DNA of 51,945 bases from JAAZMA01 sp036720245 (GTDB lineage Bacteria > Bacillota > Clostridia > Tissierellales > Tepidimicrobiaceae). Within the stretch, counting starts at the first letter, position 1; the number at the start of each line of letters is the position of its first letter. Below, one piece after another: positions 5,877-13,918 of this stretch. A program made the translations under genes and the position numbers. The stretch spans positions 1-51,945 of the forward strand of contig DAIMNI010000009.1 in NCBI GenBank assembly GCA_036720245.1, written 5' to 3'. The notes beneath the pieces are model-generated. The model was not told the origin of the DNA. It was given only the letters and a program-made list of their open reading frames with translations, and did no database searches.

Positions 5877-8522
5877 ATGACAGATAATTTATCTAAAACC
5901 TATAATCCCAAAGAATTCGAAGACAATATCTACGAATATTGGAATAAAAATGGACATTTTACTGCCCATGTAAATAAAGATAAAAAACCCTATACCATAA
6001 TGATGCCCCCACCAAATGTTACGGGAAATCTTCACATGGGGCATGCATTATATACATTGCAAGATGTATTAATTCGTTGGAAGAGAATGGAGGGGTATGA
6101 AGCCCTATGGTTACCAGGAACAGACCATGCTAGTATTTCCACAGAGGCTAAGGTAGTAGAAAAAATCAAATCTCAAGGTAAAACTAAAGAAAAATTAGGG
6201 AGGGAAGCCTTTTTAGAAGAAGCCTGGGATTGGACTAAAGAACATGGGGGAACTATCAATAATCAATTAAAACGTCTTGGGGCATCCTGTGATTGGTCTA
6301 GAGAAAGATTTACTTTAGATGAAGGTTTAAGCAATGCAGTAGAGGAAGTATTTATTAGATTATATGAAAAGGATTTAATCTATAGAGGAGATAGAATTAT
6401 AAACTGGTGTCCTTCTTGTAGTACTGCTATTTCTGATGCAGAAGTCGAGCATGAGGATTCAGAAGGCAGTATATGGTATATAAAATATCCCCTAAAAGAT
6501 AAAAGTGGATATATTACCATAGCTACTACTAGACCAGAAACCATGTTAGGAGATTTGGCCATTGCGGTTAATCCTGAAGATGATAGATATAGAGAACTAG
6601 TTGGTAAAACTTGCATACTTCCATTAATGAATAGAGAAATACCAATAATTGCAGATGAATATGTGGAAATGGATTTTGGAACAGGTGCAGTTAAAATAAC
6701 TCCATCCCATGATCCAAATGATTTTGAAGTAGGAGAAAGACATAATTTAGGCCAATGTATAATAATGAATGAAAATGCCACTATTAATGAAAATGGTGGA
6801 AAATATACTGGTTTAGACAGATATAAGGCAAGAAAAGAAATAGTTAAAGACTTAGAAGAGTTAGGCTTATTAGAAGCTATAAAAGATCATGAAAATAGCA
6901 TAGGTCATTGTGAAAGATGTAATACAGTTGTAGAACCTCTAATTTCTAAACAATGGTTTGTAAAAATGGAACCTTTGGCAAAGCCAGCTCTAGATGCCTA
7001 TAATGATGGAAAATTAAATTTTGTTCCAGATAGATTTGGGAAAATCTATGTTCACTGGCTAGAAAATATTAGGGATTGGTGTATTTCTAGACAATTATGG
7101 TGGGGACATAGATTGCCTGTGTATTATTGCGAAGATTGTGATGAAATAATGGTATCTAAAACTAAGCCCGAAAAATGCATAAAATGTAATAGTACAAATA
7201 TTCATCAAGATCCTGATACATTAGACACTTGGTTTTCATCTGCCCTATGGCCTTTTTCTACTTTAGGATGGCCAGAGGAAACGGAAGATTTTAAATATTT
7301 TTTCCCTACAGATGTATTAGTTACAGGATATGATATAATCTTTTTCTGGGTAATTAGAATGGTATTTTCAAGCCTTGAACAAACAGGAGAAATGCCTTTT
7401 AAGGATGTATTTTTAACAGGCTTAGTTAGGGATGACCAAGGTAGAAAAATGAGTAAATCCTTAGGAAATGGTATAGACCCATTAGATGTAATTGATGAAT
7501 ATGGTGCAGATGCCCTAAGATTTACCTTGGTTAGAGGAAATACCCCTGGAAATGATATGAGATTTTATATGGAAAGGGTAGAGGCCAGTAGAAATTTTGC
7601 CAATAAACTATGGAATGCCACTAGATTTGTATTGATGAATTTAGATGAGGATATAAAGGAAAATATAGAAAATAATTTATTAGAGGAAGAAGACAAGTGG
7701 ATATTATCTAGAATGAATACTGTAATTAAAGAAGTAACAGAAAATCTAGATAAATACGAAATAGGCATAGCTGCACAAAAAATATATGATTTTACATGGG
7801 ATGAATACTGCGATTGGTATATTGAAATGGTAAAACCAAGATTATATGGAGAAGATAAATTTAGTAAAGTGGTAGCTGAAAATGTACTTCTTTATGTGTT
7901 AGAAAATATATTAAAATTATTGCATCCATTTATGCCTTTTATAACAGAAGAAATATGGGGGCACTTACCAAATAGGGAGAAGGCTTTGATAATTAGTCCT
8001 TGGCCAGAATATGATGAAGGATTATACTATCCTCAATCAGAAAAAAACATGGCTTTTGTAATGAGTGGAATTAGAGGTATTAGAAATGCAAGACAGGAAA
8101 TGAATATTCCACCATCTAAAAAGGCTAGGATATTATTTATAGCTGAAGATGAAAATGTTATTAATATGCTAAACTATGGGGAAAGATATTTTATTAATTT
8201 GGCATCTGCTGAAGATATAGAAATTCTAAGGGATAAATCCCATATAGAAGGTGACAATCTATCAGTAGTATTAGATAAATGTGAGGCCTATATCCCACTT
8301 AAAGACTTAATAGATTATAATAAAGAAATTGAAAGATTGGAAAAAGAAAAGGAAAAATTAGAAGGAGAATTAAAAAGAGTAAAGGGCAAATTATCCAATG
8401 AAGGTTTTGTTAAGAAGGCACCAGAATCTGTTGTAGAGGCAGAAAGAGAAAAACTATCAAAATATGAAAATATGATGGATAAGGTAATAGAAAGATTAGA
8501 TACATTAAATTCTAATAAATAG
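5877..8522 (+). CDS. valS: Valyl-tRNA synthetase
   Basis: 881 residues, normal for bacterial ValRS. A class I catalytic domain with HMGH (53-56) inside PPPNVTGNLHMGHAL and KMSKS (524-528). The inserted CP1 editing domain (about 190-350) contains TTRPETMLGDLAIAVNP and a GTGAVKITPSHDPND segment typical of ValRS editing of mischarged Thr. Paired cysteines near 402-429 look like the structural zinc ribbon. The anticodon-binding domain follows KMSKS, and the C-terminus (about 818-875) is the Lys/Glu-rich coiled-coil arm peculiar to ValRS. ATG 5877 follows AAGGAGGA. It is the first gene of a valS-folC unit under a valine T-box. Confidence 0.98.
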   Translation: MTDNLSKTYNPKEFEDNIYEYWNKNGHFTAHVNKDKKPYTIMMPPPNVTGNLHMGHALYTLQDVLIRWKRMEGYEALWLPGTDHASISTEAKVVEKIKSQGKTKEKLGREAFLEEAWDWTKEHGGTINNQLKRLGASCDWSRERFTLDEGLSNAVEEVFIRLYEKDLIYRGDRIINWCPSCSTAISDAEVEHEDSEGSIWYIKYPLKDKSGYITIATTRPETMLGDLAIAVNPEDDRYRELVGKTCILPLMNREIPIIADEYVEMDFGTGAVKITPSHDPNDFEVGERHNLGQCIIMNENATINENGGKYTGLDRYKARKEIVKDLEELGLLEAIKDHENSIGHCERCNTVVEPLISKQWFVKMEPLAKPALDAYNDGKLNFVPDRFGKIYVHWLENIRDWCISRQLWWGHRLPVYYCEDCDEIMVSKTKPEKCIKCNSTNIHQDPDTLDTWFSSALWPFSTLGWPEETEDFKYFFPTDVLVTGYDIIFFWVIRMVFSSLEQTGEMPFKDVFLTGLVRDDQGRKMSKSLGNGIDPLDVIDEYGADALRFTLVRGNTPGNDMRFYMERVEASRNFANKLWNATRFVLMNLDEDIKENIENNLLEEEDKWILSRMNTVIKEVTENLDKYEIGIAAQKIYDFTWDEYCDWYIEMVKPRLYGEDKFSKVVAENVLLYVLENILKLLHPFMPFITEEIWGHLPNREKALIISPWPEYDEGLYYPQSEKNMAFVMSGIRGIRNARQEMNIPPSKKARILFIAEDENVINMLNYGERYFINLASAEDIEILRDKSHIEGDNLSVVLDKCEAYIPLKDLIDYNKEIERLEKEKEKLEGELKRVKGKLSNEGFVKKAPESVVEAEREKLSKYENMMDKVIERLDTLNSNK

Positions 8523-8539
8523 AAAGAAAGGGAAAATAT

Positions 8540-9835
8540 ATGGAATATTTAGAAGCCATTAATTATATTAATGATAAAAACAAATTTGGTTCGAAACTAG
8601 GCTTAGATACCATAGGTAAATTATTAGAATTATTAGGAAATCCTCATTTAGATATGAAATATATTCATATAGCAGGAACTAATGGTAAAGGTTCTACTTC
8701 TGCCTATATAAGCAATACATTAAAAGAGGCAGGATATAAAGTAGGTTTATTTACATCTCCTTTTTTAGAGAGGTTTAACGAGAGGATTTCTATAAATGGA
8801 GAAGATATACCTGATAATAAATTAGGAGAAATAACTGGTAGAGTAAAGGGAAAAATAGAAATCATGCTAAATGAAGGATATGAGCATCCTACTACTTTTG
8901 AAATTGTAACTGCGATTGCCTTTATATATTTTAAAGAAGAAAATGTAGATTATACTATATTAGAAGTAGGACTAGGTGGAAGAAGTGATTCTACAAATAT
9001 AATAAAGGATTCTTTGGTATCAGTAATAACTACCATAGACTATGATCATGTAGATATATTAGGAGATACTTTAGGTAAAATAGCCTATGAAAAAGCAGGT
9101 ATAATAAAAGAAAATGGTTTGGTAATTTCCTATCCTCAGGAAGAAGAAGCCTTTAGTGTATTAGAAAAAGTTTCTCAAGAAAAAAATGCAGATTTAATAA
9201 AATGCCCTATGGATAATATTAAAATTAAAGAATTAAATGAATTTGGTGGAATATTTGATTTTAAATATAATGATCAAGTACTTCAAAATATAAAAATTCA
9301 GCAATTGGGAGAATATCAAATTTATAATGCCACACTAGCTTTATTTACACTGCTTAATTTAAGGGATAGGGGAATTATTAAAATTTCAGATGATGAAATT
9401 AGAAGGGGATTTGAAAAAACCAAATGGAAAGGTAGACTTGAAATACTTAAAAGAAATCCTACTTTTTTGATTGATGGTGCCCATAATCTTCAAGGAATTA
9501 AAACACTGGCTAATTCTTTTAAATTATTTAATTATAATAAGCTAATTCTAGGTCTTGGAATTTTAGGAGATAAGGATGTAGCACATATGGTAGAGGTAAT
9601 AAGCCCCTTGGCTGATGAAATTATAATTACAGAGGCAAATATGCCAAGGAAATTAGAAGCAGAATCTCTAGAAAAAATGGTAAACAAATATAATTCTAAT
9701 ACTATTATTGAAAAAGATATAGAAAAGGCCATAGAAAGGGCTTTTAGTAGGGCAAATGAAGGCGATTTAGTAGTATTTGCAGGTTCATTATATTTAATTG
9801 GAGATGTAAGAAAAATTGTAATTAAAAAATTTTAG
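8540..9835 (+). CDS. folC: Bifunctional folylpolyglutamate/dihydrofolate synthase
   Basis: 431 residues of the Mur ligase superfamily. It adds glutamates to folates (and makes dihydrofolate from dihydropteroate where bifunctional). The ATP-binding loop GTNGKGST is at residues 47-54. The omega-loop region and EVGLGGRSDSTN (about 142-153) follow, then TTIDYDHVDILGDT, EKAGIIK and, in the C-terminal domain, FLIDGAHNLQGI. It starts 17 bases after valS, an order (valS-folC) also found in Bacillus, and it lacks its own promoter. It is therefore probably read from the valine T-box transcript. A hairpin that hides the next ribosome site begins 8 bases after its stop. Confidence 0.97.
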   Translation: MEYLEAINYINDKNKFGSKLGLDTIGKLLELLGNPHLDMKYIHIAGTNGKGSTSAYISNTLKEAGYKVGLFTSPFLERFNERISINGEDIPDNKLGEITGRVKGKIEIMLNEGYEHPTTFEIVTAIAFIYFKEENVDYTILEVGLGGRSDSTNIIKDSLVSVITTIDYDHVDILGDTLGKIAYEKAGIIKENGLVISYPQEEEAFSVLEKVSQEKNADLIKCPMDNIKIKELNEFGGIFDFKYNDQVLQNIKIQQLGEYQIYNATLALFTLLNLRDRGIIKISDDEIRRGFEKTKWKGRLEILKRNPTFLIDGAHNLQGIKTLANSFKLFNYNKLILGLGILGDKDVAHMVEVISPLADEIIITEANMPRKLEAESLEKMVNKYNSNTIIEKDIEKAIERAFSRANEGDLVVFAGSLYLIGDVRKIVIKKF

Positions 9836-9842
9836 TATAAGT

Positions 9843-9892
9843 AACCCTTCCATGGAATAAACATAATAATATATTCTATAGGAGGGTTTTTT
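9843..9892 (+). terminator. Terminator-like hairpin carrying the next gene's ribosome site
   Basis: AACCCTTCC (9843-9851) pairs with GGAGGGTT (9881-9888, one G-U). An inner GGAATA/TATTCT pairing lies inside, and a run of six T (9887-9892) ends directly at ATG 9893. The 3' arm contains the AGGAGGG ribosome site of the following 71-residue ORF. It could terminate folC transcription, block initiation of the next gene, or both, unless a ribosome stopping at folC opens it. Confidence 0.65.
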
Positions 9893-10108
9893 ATGAACAA
9901 AATTAAAAATCCATATTTAGATTTAAGTAATGAGGAATTAATAGATTTTGCCATAGAAGAGATGGATAAATTAAAGATTTTATCCTATAGAGAAAATATG
10001 GAAGAATATGAAAAGGGGATAAAAACCATAAATCAATTAATAATAGAAATTAAAAGAAGAAACTTATCTTTAAACAATCAAAGATTAAGAAGTAGAATTT
10101 TATTGTAA
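9893..10108 (+). CDS. Small hypothetical protein, 71 residues
   Basis: I do not recognise the family. The product is predicted to be almost wholly alpha-helical, charged and soluble, with 14 Glu/Asp and a basic C-terminus (KRRNLSLNNQRLRSR). There is no signal peptide, membrane segment or Cys motif. ATG 9893 is preceded by AGGAGGG, which lies in a terminator-like hairpin. The coding character (AT-rich third positions) matches its neighbours. It lies between folC and a beta-propeller gene, separated from each by a hairpin that hides the next ribosome site, so its expression may depend on translation of folC. Its own translation may in turn unmask the propeller gene. Confidence 0.75.
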   Translation: MNKIKNPYLDLSNEELIDFAIEEMDKLKILSYRENMEEYEKGIKTINQLIIEIKRRNLSLNNQRLRSRILL

Positions 10109-10116
10109 AATATTAT

Positions 10117-10167
10117 CACCTTCATTCCCTATAAAGCATAGATTATCTTATATAGGGGATGGGGGTG
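10117..10167 (+). promoter_or_regulatory. 17-bp hairpin that sequesters a ribosome binding site
   Basis: Bases 10117-10133 can pair with 10151-10167 over 17 consecutive positions (14 Watson-Crick, 3 G-U). The 3' arm holds the GGGGGTG ribosome site of the TTG-start gene at 10173. The 5' arm begins 9 bases after the stop codon of the 71-residue ORF, so a terminating ribosome would disrupt it. There is no T run, so it is not a terminator. Likely roles are translational coupling or temperature- or factor-sensitive repression. Confidence 0.7.
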
Positions 10168-10172
10168 AAGTA

Positions 10173-11078
10173 TTGAAAAAAGAGGGGAAAGTGTTAATTG
10201 CCAATACTGGTGAAGATACTTTGACATATTTGGATTTAAGAAGAGGGAAAATAATTAGTACTATAGATTTTAAAATTTTAGCCTGTTCATATATTGGCCC
10301 TTATGAATTAATTAGTAATGATGGACAAATAATCTATTGCACTAATATATATGATAATTCACTATACAAAATTAATATAGATAATGGAAAAATAATAGAT
10401 AATATATACATTGGCAGTTACCCTACCTGCATAAGATTTTTTAAAAAATATTTCTATATTACCAATACAGATTCTAATTCTGTTTCCATAGTAGATAGTG
10501 AAAATTTTTCTTTGGTGGAAAATATCCCTGTAGGAGAAAAACCTATTGATATGGAAATAGATGAAATAAATGAAAAATTGTATATAGCTAATAGCAATAA
10601 TCATAGTATTAGTAGAATTGATTTAAAAGGAAATGAAAACTTTACTATTAATTTAAAAAATAATCCATTAAAAATGATTATAGAAGGAAGGCAAATGTAT
10701 ATATTATCAAATGCAAACAATTCACCTATCCCTAAAAGCAATATTTCTTTATTAGATTTAGACAGCTTGGAGGAAAGGAAATTTATAGAACTTAATGGAG
10801 TATTTAATACCATGATAAAAATCAATAGTAGCGAAATTATTTTTGCCACAAACATAGATAATGGAATACTTTATAGAATGGATATTAAAAAAAGAAACAT
10901 ATTAAGTAAAACTAATTTATTAGGTTTACCTAATAAATTAGTTTGGGATAACCATAGAACTCTTTATATTACTAATCTTTCGGATAATACCTTAACCTTA
11001 TTTGATACAGAAACAAATAATATAGTTAAAACTTTCAAAGTAGGAAAAGAGCCAAATGGTATATTATTGTTGGACTAA
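10173..11078 (+). CDS. YVTN/YncE-like beta-propeller protein
   Basis: 301 residues made of about seven 40-residue blades, each with strands of the type VLIANTGEDTLTYLD, FYITNTDSNSVSIVD, LYIANSNNHSISRID and LYITNLSDNTLTLFD. The recurrent (Y/I)-(I/V)-(T/A)-N-x-x-x-(D/N)-(N)-(S/T)-(I/V/L) signature is that of YVTN/YncE propellers. Unlike most relatives it has no signal peptide or membrane anchor, so it should be cytoplasmic or spore-associated. Function unknown; propellers usually serve as binding platforms. The start TTG 10173 is chosen for GGGGGTGA 5 bases upstream, and this site is inside a 17-bp hairpin. The 3' end overlaps the convergent DUF4364 gene by 15 bases. Confidence 0.85.
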   Translation: MKKEGKVLIANTGEDTLTYLDLRRGKIISTIDFKILACSYIGPYELISNDGQIIYCTNIYDNSLYKINIDNGKIIDNIYIGSYPTCIRFFKKYFYITNTDSNSVSIVDSENFSLVENIPVGEKPIDMEIDEINEKLYIANSNNHSISRIDLKGNENFTINLKNNPLKMIIEGRQMYILSNANNSPIPKSNISLLDLDSLEERKFIELNGVFNTMIKINSSEIIFATNIDNGILYRMDIKKRNILSKTNLLGLPNKLVWDNHRTLYITNLSDNTLTLFDTETNNIVKTFKVGKEPNGILLLD

Positions 11079-11619
11079 GGTAATATCCTCATCTAATATT
11101 AAATTTAAAATATTTACGTAAATATGTTCAGTGTTATTTTTCCAAGTCTCACAAATTTTTTTAGCCTGCTTTTCTGTAGCTACATTTAAATATAAACTAA
11201 ACAGGGTTTCCGCATTTTCTATTAATTTCAAATTAACTAGATATTGATTATTATCCTTTTTAAAATATTCGCTTACAATTTCAGCAGCAGACTTTTCTCT
11301 CTCTTGAATCTGGGTAAATTTTAGGGAAATTTCGTTTTTAATGCTATCAGATAATCTATCCTGGAAATAATATAGTGTAGTTNNNNNNNNNNNNNNNNNN
11401 NATTCTATATACTCTACTATCTTTACTATCTTCGCATTTAATAAAACCAGTGGACACTAATTCAGATAGGTATTGTTGTATTAAAAAATAATTCATGTAA
11501 TCATTTTCTAAAACAATTTCAGTAATTTCCTCATTACTTAAAGAAATATCGGACTCGTTTATAATATATAATAATAATAATTTATTTTGTGCCAGTTCTT
11601 TAGTATTATCAAAAAACAT
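11064..11619 (-). CDS. DUF4364 family protein, interrupted by an assembly gap
   Basis: The N-terminal part (11402-11619) reads MFFDNTKELAQNKLLLLYII, then SLSNEEITEIVLENDYMNYF and LIQQYLSELVSTGFI, the winged-helix-like start of DUF4364. The C-terminal part (11064-11382) reads TLYYFQDRLSDSIKNEI and, later, NLKLIENAETLFSLYLNV and AKKICETWKNNTEHIY, which is the family's C-terminal half. The two lie in different frames only because 19 Ns (11383-11401) stand between them. A true insert of 18 or 21 bases would restore a protein of about 185 residues. So this is an intact gene with a gap of misestimated length, not a pseudogene. The start is ATG 11619 after AGAGGTGG. DUF4364 proteins are probable transcription regulators, targets unknown. 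Confidence 0.88.
11383..11401. other. Run of 19 N (sequence gap)
   Basis: Unknown bases at a contig join or low-quality position inside the DUF4364 gene. From the flanking frames, the real number of bases should be a multiple of three (for example 18 or 21), not 19. Confidence 0.98.
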
Positions 11620-11664
11620 ATTTACCACCTCTTATAAATCCTTATTAATAAATTATACCATATA

Positions 11665-11696
11665 AATAAGGCAAGTGGAAAATCACTTGCCTTATT
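11665..11696 (-). terminator. Terminator of the spore protein gene
   Basis: AATAAGGCAAGTG (11665-11677) and CACTTGCCTTATT (11684-11696) form a perfect 13-bp stem. It lies just after the minus-strand stop at 11704 and also upstream of the DUF4364 gene. Confidence 0.88.
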
Positions 11697-11703
11697 TTAA
11701 AAT

Positions 11704-11907
11704 TTATTTATTTGTCAGTTGCTTTTGTGCGCTTTCAACTAATCTTTTAACCATATATCCGCCTACATAACCATTTACCCTAGATGGAAGATTACCCTTA
11801 TCAATATTTTCATAATTGTCTATACCTAATTCGTTGGCAATTTCTAATTTTAAATCATTTAAAGCTTGCCTTGCCTCGGGGACAACTATTCTATTATTAT
11901 TTGCCAT
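11704..11907 (-). CDS. Alpha/beta-type small acid-soluble spore protein
   Basis: 67 residues. These proteins coat and protect DNA in the dormant spore forespore and are degraded by the GPR protease at germination. The hallmarks are LKLEIANELGI (the GPR-cleaved helix, E-I-A) and the C-terminal signature SRVNGYVGGYMVKRLVESAQ, where family members read SR.NG.VGG.M.KRLV. The ATG is preceded by GAGGGAGG. Single gene with its own terminator. Expression is expected from a sigma-G promoter in the forespore, but I could not pick a convincing -35/-10 pair. It is strong evidence that the organism forms endospores. Confidence 0.96.
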   Translation of the reverse strand: MANNNRIVVPEARQALNDLKLEIANELGIDNYENIDKGNLPSRVNGYVGGYMVKRLVESAQKQLTNK

Positions 11908-11978
11908 ATTAATCCTCCCTCACAACAGTAATTTTAATTGTTGTACCATTATAATAACCAAATTAAAATATATTATTA

Positions 11979-11992
11979 AACTAAGTTTAGTT
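11979..11992. promoter_or_regulatory. Short palindrome between spore protein and deacetylase genes
   Basis: AACTAA and TTAGTT are separated by GT, in the 198-base divergent region (11908-12105). It could be an operator. No other clear signal is seen in this AT-rich stretch. Confidence 0.25.
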
Positions 11993-12105
11993 AAAATCAA
12001 CAAAAAATACTAAATTTTAAATTTAAAAATAGGGGAATTATCTCTAGTAATATTAAAATAAATAAGGAATAAATTATATTAATATGGTATTTAGGGGGAG
12101 ATATA

Positions 12106-12876
12106 TTGGGAAGAAATTATTATAAAAATCATATGGCATTAAGAATAATAATAGTATTTTTTATAATTATGGTTTCAATTATTTATACGGGAATTCAAAT
12201 GGATAATGGCATAAAAGAGGTTTTTTCCGACAAAAGAGAATTGCCAATATATAGTGTAGAAACAGAAAATAAGAAACTAGCAATTAGCTTTGATGCTGCT
12301 TGGGGGGATGATTTTACAATTGAAATTTTAAATATTTTAGACAAATATAATGTAAAGAGTACTTTTTTTCTAGTGGGATTTTGGGTAGACAAATATCCTG
12401 AACATGTAAAGGAAATATATAAAAGAGGTCATGATATAGGGAATCATTCTACAAACCACCCCTATATGACTAAATTATCGGAAGAAGAAATGGTAAAGGA
12501 ATTAAATACTACTGGAAATAAGATAAAGGAATTAATTAAGGAAAAACCAGTACTTTTTAGACCTCCCTTTGGAGATTATAATGATAGAGTAATTAGCACT
12601 TGTAGGGATAATGGCTATTATGTAATTCAATGGGATGTAGATTCTTTAGACTGGAAGGAAATGGGAGTACAGCCTGTAGTAGATAGGGTAACTAGAAACG
12701 TAAAAAATGGTTCTATAGTATTATTTCACAATAATGCAAAATATGTTATAGAATACTTACCCCTAGTAATAGAAAGATTACAAAATGAGGGATATGAAAT
12801 TGTACCTATATCTGAACTTATTTATAAGGATAATTTCTATATGGATAACACTGGCAAACAAATTCCTAAAAATTAA
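12106..12876 (+). CDS. Membrane-anchored polysaccharide deacetylase (NodB/CE4 family, PdaB/YlxY-like)
   Basis: 256 residues with one N-terminal membrane segment (about 11-29) and an extracellular CE4 domain (about 57-235). The motifs are visible: motif 1 SFDAAWGDD (61-69), the variant with Asp63 seen in the PdaB/YlxY branch; the metal-binding HSTNH (114-118); RPPFGDY (152-158); DVDSLDW; and the final His208 in IVLFHN. The enzymes remove N-acetyl groups from peptidoglycan or chitin-like sugars. The sporulation branch acts on the spore cortex and the substrate here is not certain. The start is TTG 12106 after AGGGGGAGA. The gene is probably monocistronic. Confidence 0.93.
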   Translation: MGRNYYKNHMALRIIIVFFIIMVSIIYTGIQMDNGIKEVFSDKRELPIYSVETENKKLAISFDAAWGDDFTIEILNILDKYNVKSTFFLVGFWVDKYPEHVKEIYKRGHDIGNHSTNHPYMTKLSEEEMVKELNTTGNKIKELIKEKPVLFRPPFGDYNDRVISTCRDNGYYVIQWDVDSLDWKEMGVQPVVDRVTRNVKNGSIVLFHNNAKYVIEYLPLVIERLQNEGYEIVPISELIYKDNFYMDNTGKQIPKN

Positions 12877-12969
12877 ATGAAATGGCAAAACTCTATCATA
12901 TTATACTTATTTTAAGAATAAATATAGTTATAGATTAAAAAACATAAGAGTAGAGGGGGATACTTATTT

Positions 12970-13638
12970 ATGACAAATAAAACTATGGATACCAATATGG
13001 TTAAATTAATAGGGAAAGTAATATCCACAACTGAATTTAGCCATGAAATCTATGGAGAGGGTTTTTACAGATTTGAATTGGAGGTTCCAAGATTAAGTGA
13101 TACTGTAGATATTTTGCCCATAACCATATCAGAAAGATTGATAGTAGATATGGATTTAATTCCAGATATTTATGTAGAAATTGAAGGACAGCTTAGGTCT
13201 TATAATAGGTATATTGATAACTCAAGCCGATTGATACTAACTATATTTGCAAGGGATATTAAAGTTTTAGAGGGGGAAGACAATATTAAGGAACTTTTGA
13301 AAACACCTAATAAAATTTATTTAGATGGCTATATATGTAAATCACCAATTTATCGGACCACTCCTTTTGGTAGAGAAATATCAGATTTACTTATGGCTAT
13401 TAACAGATCCTATAATAAATCCGACTATATTCCTTGCATCGCTTGGGGAAGAAATGCAAGATTTTGTGAAAAGCTCCTAGTAGGAGACCATATTAAATTA
13501 TGGGGGAGAATCCAAAGTAGAGAATATCAGAAAAAATATGAGGGAGGTAATGTGGAAAATAAAACTGCATACGAAGTTAGTATATCTAAATTAGAGTATA
13601 TTGAAAATGACAATAATAGACTGGAAAAGGAGGATTAA
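12970..13638 (+). CDS. SSB-like protein with two tandem OB folds
   Basis: 222 residues. The second half (about 108-212) looks like a primosomal PriB/SSB-type OB fold: KIYLDGYICKSPIYRTTPFGREI, DLLMAINRSY..SDYIPCIAWGRNA and KLWGRIQSREYQ, close to SSB core strands (split here for length). The first half (about 10-100) has a diverged copy of the same pattern: VKLIGKVISTTEFSHEI, FYRFELEVPR, DILPITISERL, IYVEIEGQLRSYNRYI. It lacks the acidic C-terminal tip of replicative SSB, although it ends EKED. It is therefore probably an accessory single-strand DNA-binding protein, not the essential ssb. The ATG follows GAGGGGGA. It ends in a strong terminator. Confidence 0.82.
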   Translation: MTNKTMDTNMVKLIGKVISTTEFSHEIYGEGFYRFELEVPRLSDTVDILPITISERLIVDMDLIPDIYVEIEGQLRSYNRYIDNSSRLILTIFARDIKVLEGEDNIKELLKTPNKIYLDGYICKSPIYRTTPFGREISDLLMAINRSYNKSDYIPCIAWGRNARFCEKLLVGDHIKLWGRIQSREYQKKYEGGNVENKTAYEVSISKLEYIENDNNRLEKED

Positions 13639-13656
13639 AATATTAAGTTTTAAAAA

Positions 13657-13700
13657 ATGTCTTCTACAAAGTTTTTTAAAAAGTAGAAGGCATTTTTTTA
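13657..13700 (+). terminator. Terminator after the SSB-like gene
   Basis: ATGTCTTCTAC (13657-13667) pairs with GTAGAAGGCAT (13683-13693) with one G-U, followed by TTTTTTATTTTTT. Confidence 0.9.
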
Positions 13701-13728
13701 TTTTTTGTTTCAAAAGCCTAACAAAATA

Positions 13729-13737
13729 TGTTATAAT
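13729..13737 (+). promoter_or_regulatory. Extended -10 promoter element
   Basis: TGTTATAAT, an extended -10 (TG-n-TATAAT) 33 bases before the small membrane peptide gene. The -35 is weak. It probably drives that ORF and hpt. Confidence 0.55.
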
Positions 13738-13770
13738 CAACACAATATACCTGTTATAAGGAGAATGAAA

Positions 13771-13893
13771 ATGAACACCAAAATTATATTTATTTCCATT
13801 GGATTAATTATTGCAATTGGCTTCCAGCATACTTTAAATTTAATATTAAAAGAGTTAAGAGAAATAAAAGAAATACTAAAAAAAAGGTATTAA
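13771..13893 (+). CDS. Small single-pass membrane peptide, 40 residues
   Basis: Starting at ATG 13771, with AAGGAG seven bases upstream, the peptide is MNTKIIFISIGLIIAIGFQH followed by a charged tail ending KKRY. Residues 5-18 form one hydrophobic segment. The C-terminal half (LKELREIKEILKK) is an amphipathic, basic helix likely on the cytoplasmic face. An upstream ATG (13765) is too close to the ribosome site. The family is not recognised. It lies 25 bases ahead of hpt and is probably co-transcribed. Its reality rests on the ribosome site, promoter and hydrophobic pattern only. Confidence 0.6.
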   Translation: MNTKIIFISIGLIIAIGFQHTLNLILKELREIKEILKKRY

Positions 13894-13918
13894 TAAAGAA
13901 ATAAGGGAGATGAAGGAC

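Noticed and set aside
11816..12013. 65-residue plus-strand ORF antisense to the spore protein
   Set aside because: It is a shadow of the spore protein gene, with no ribosome site.
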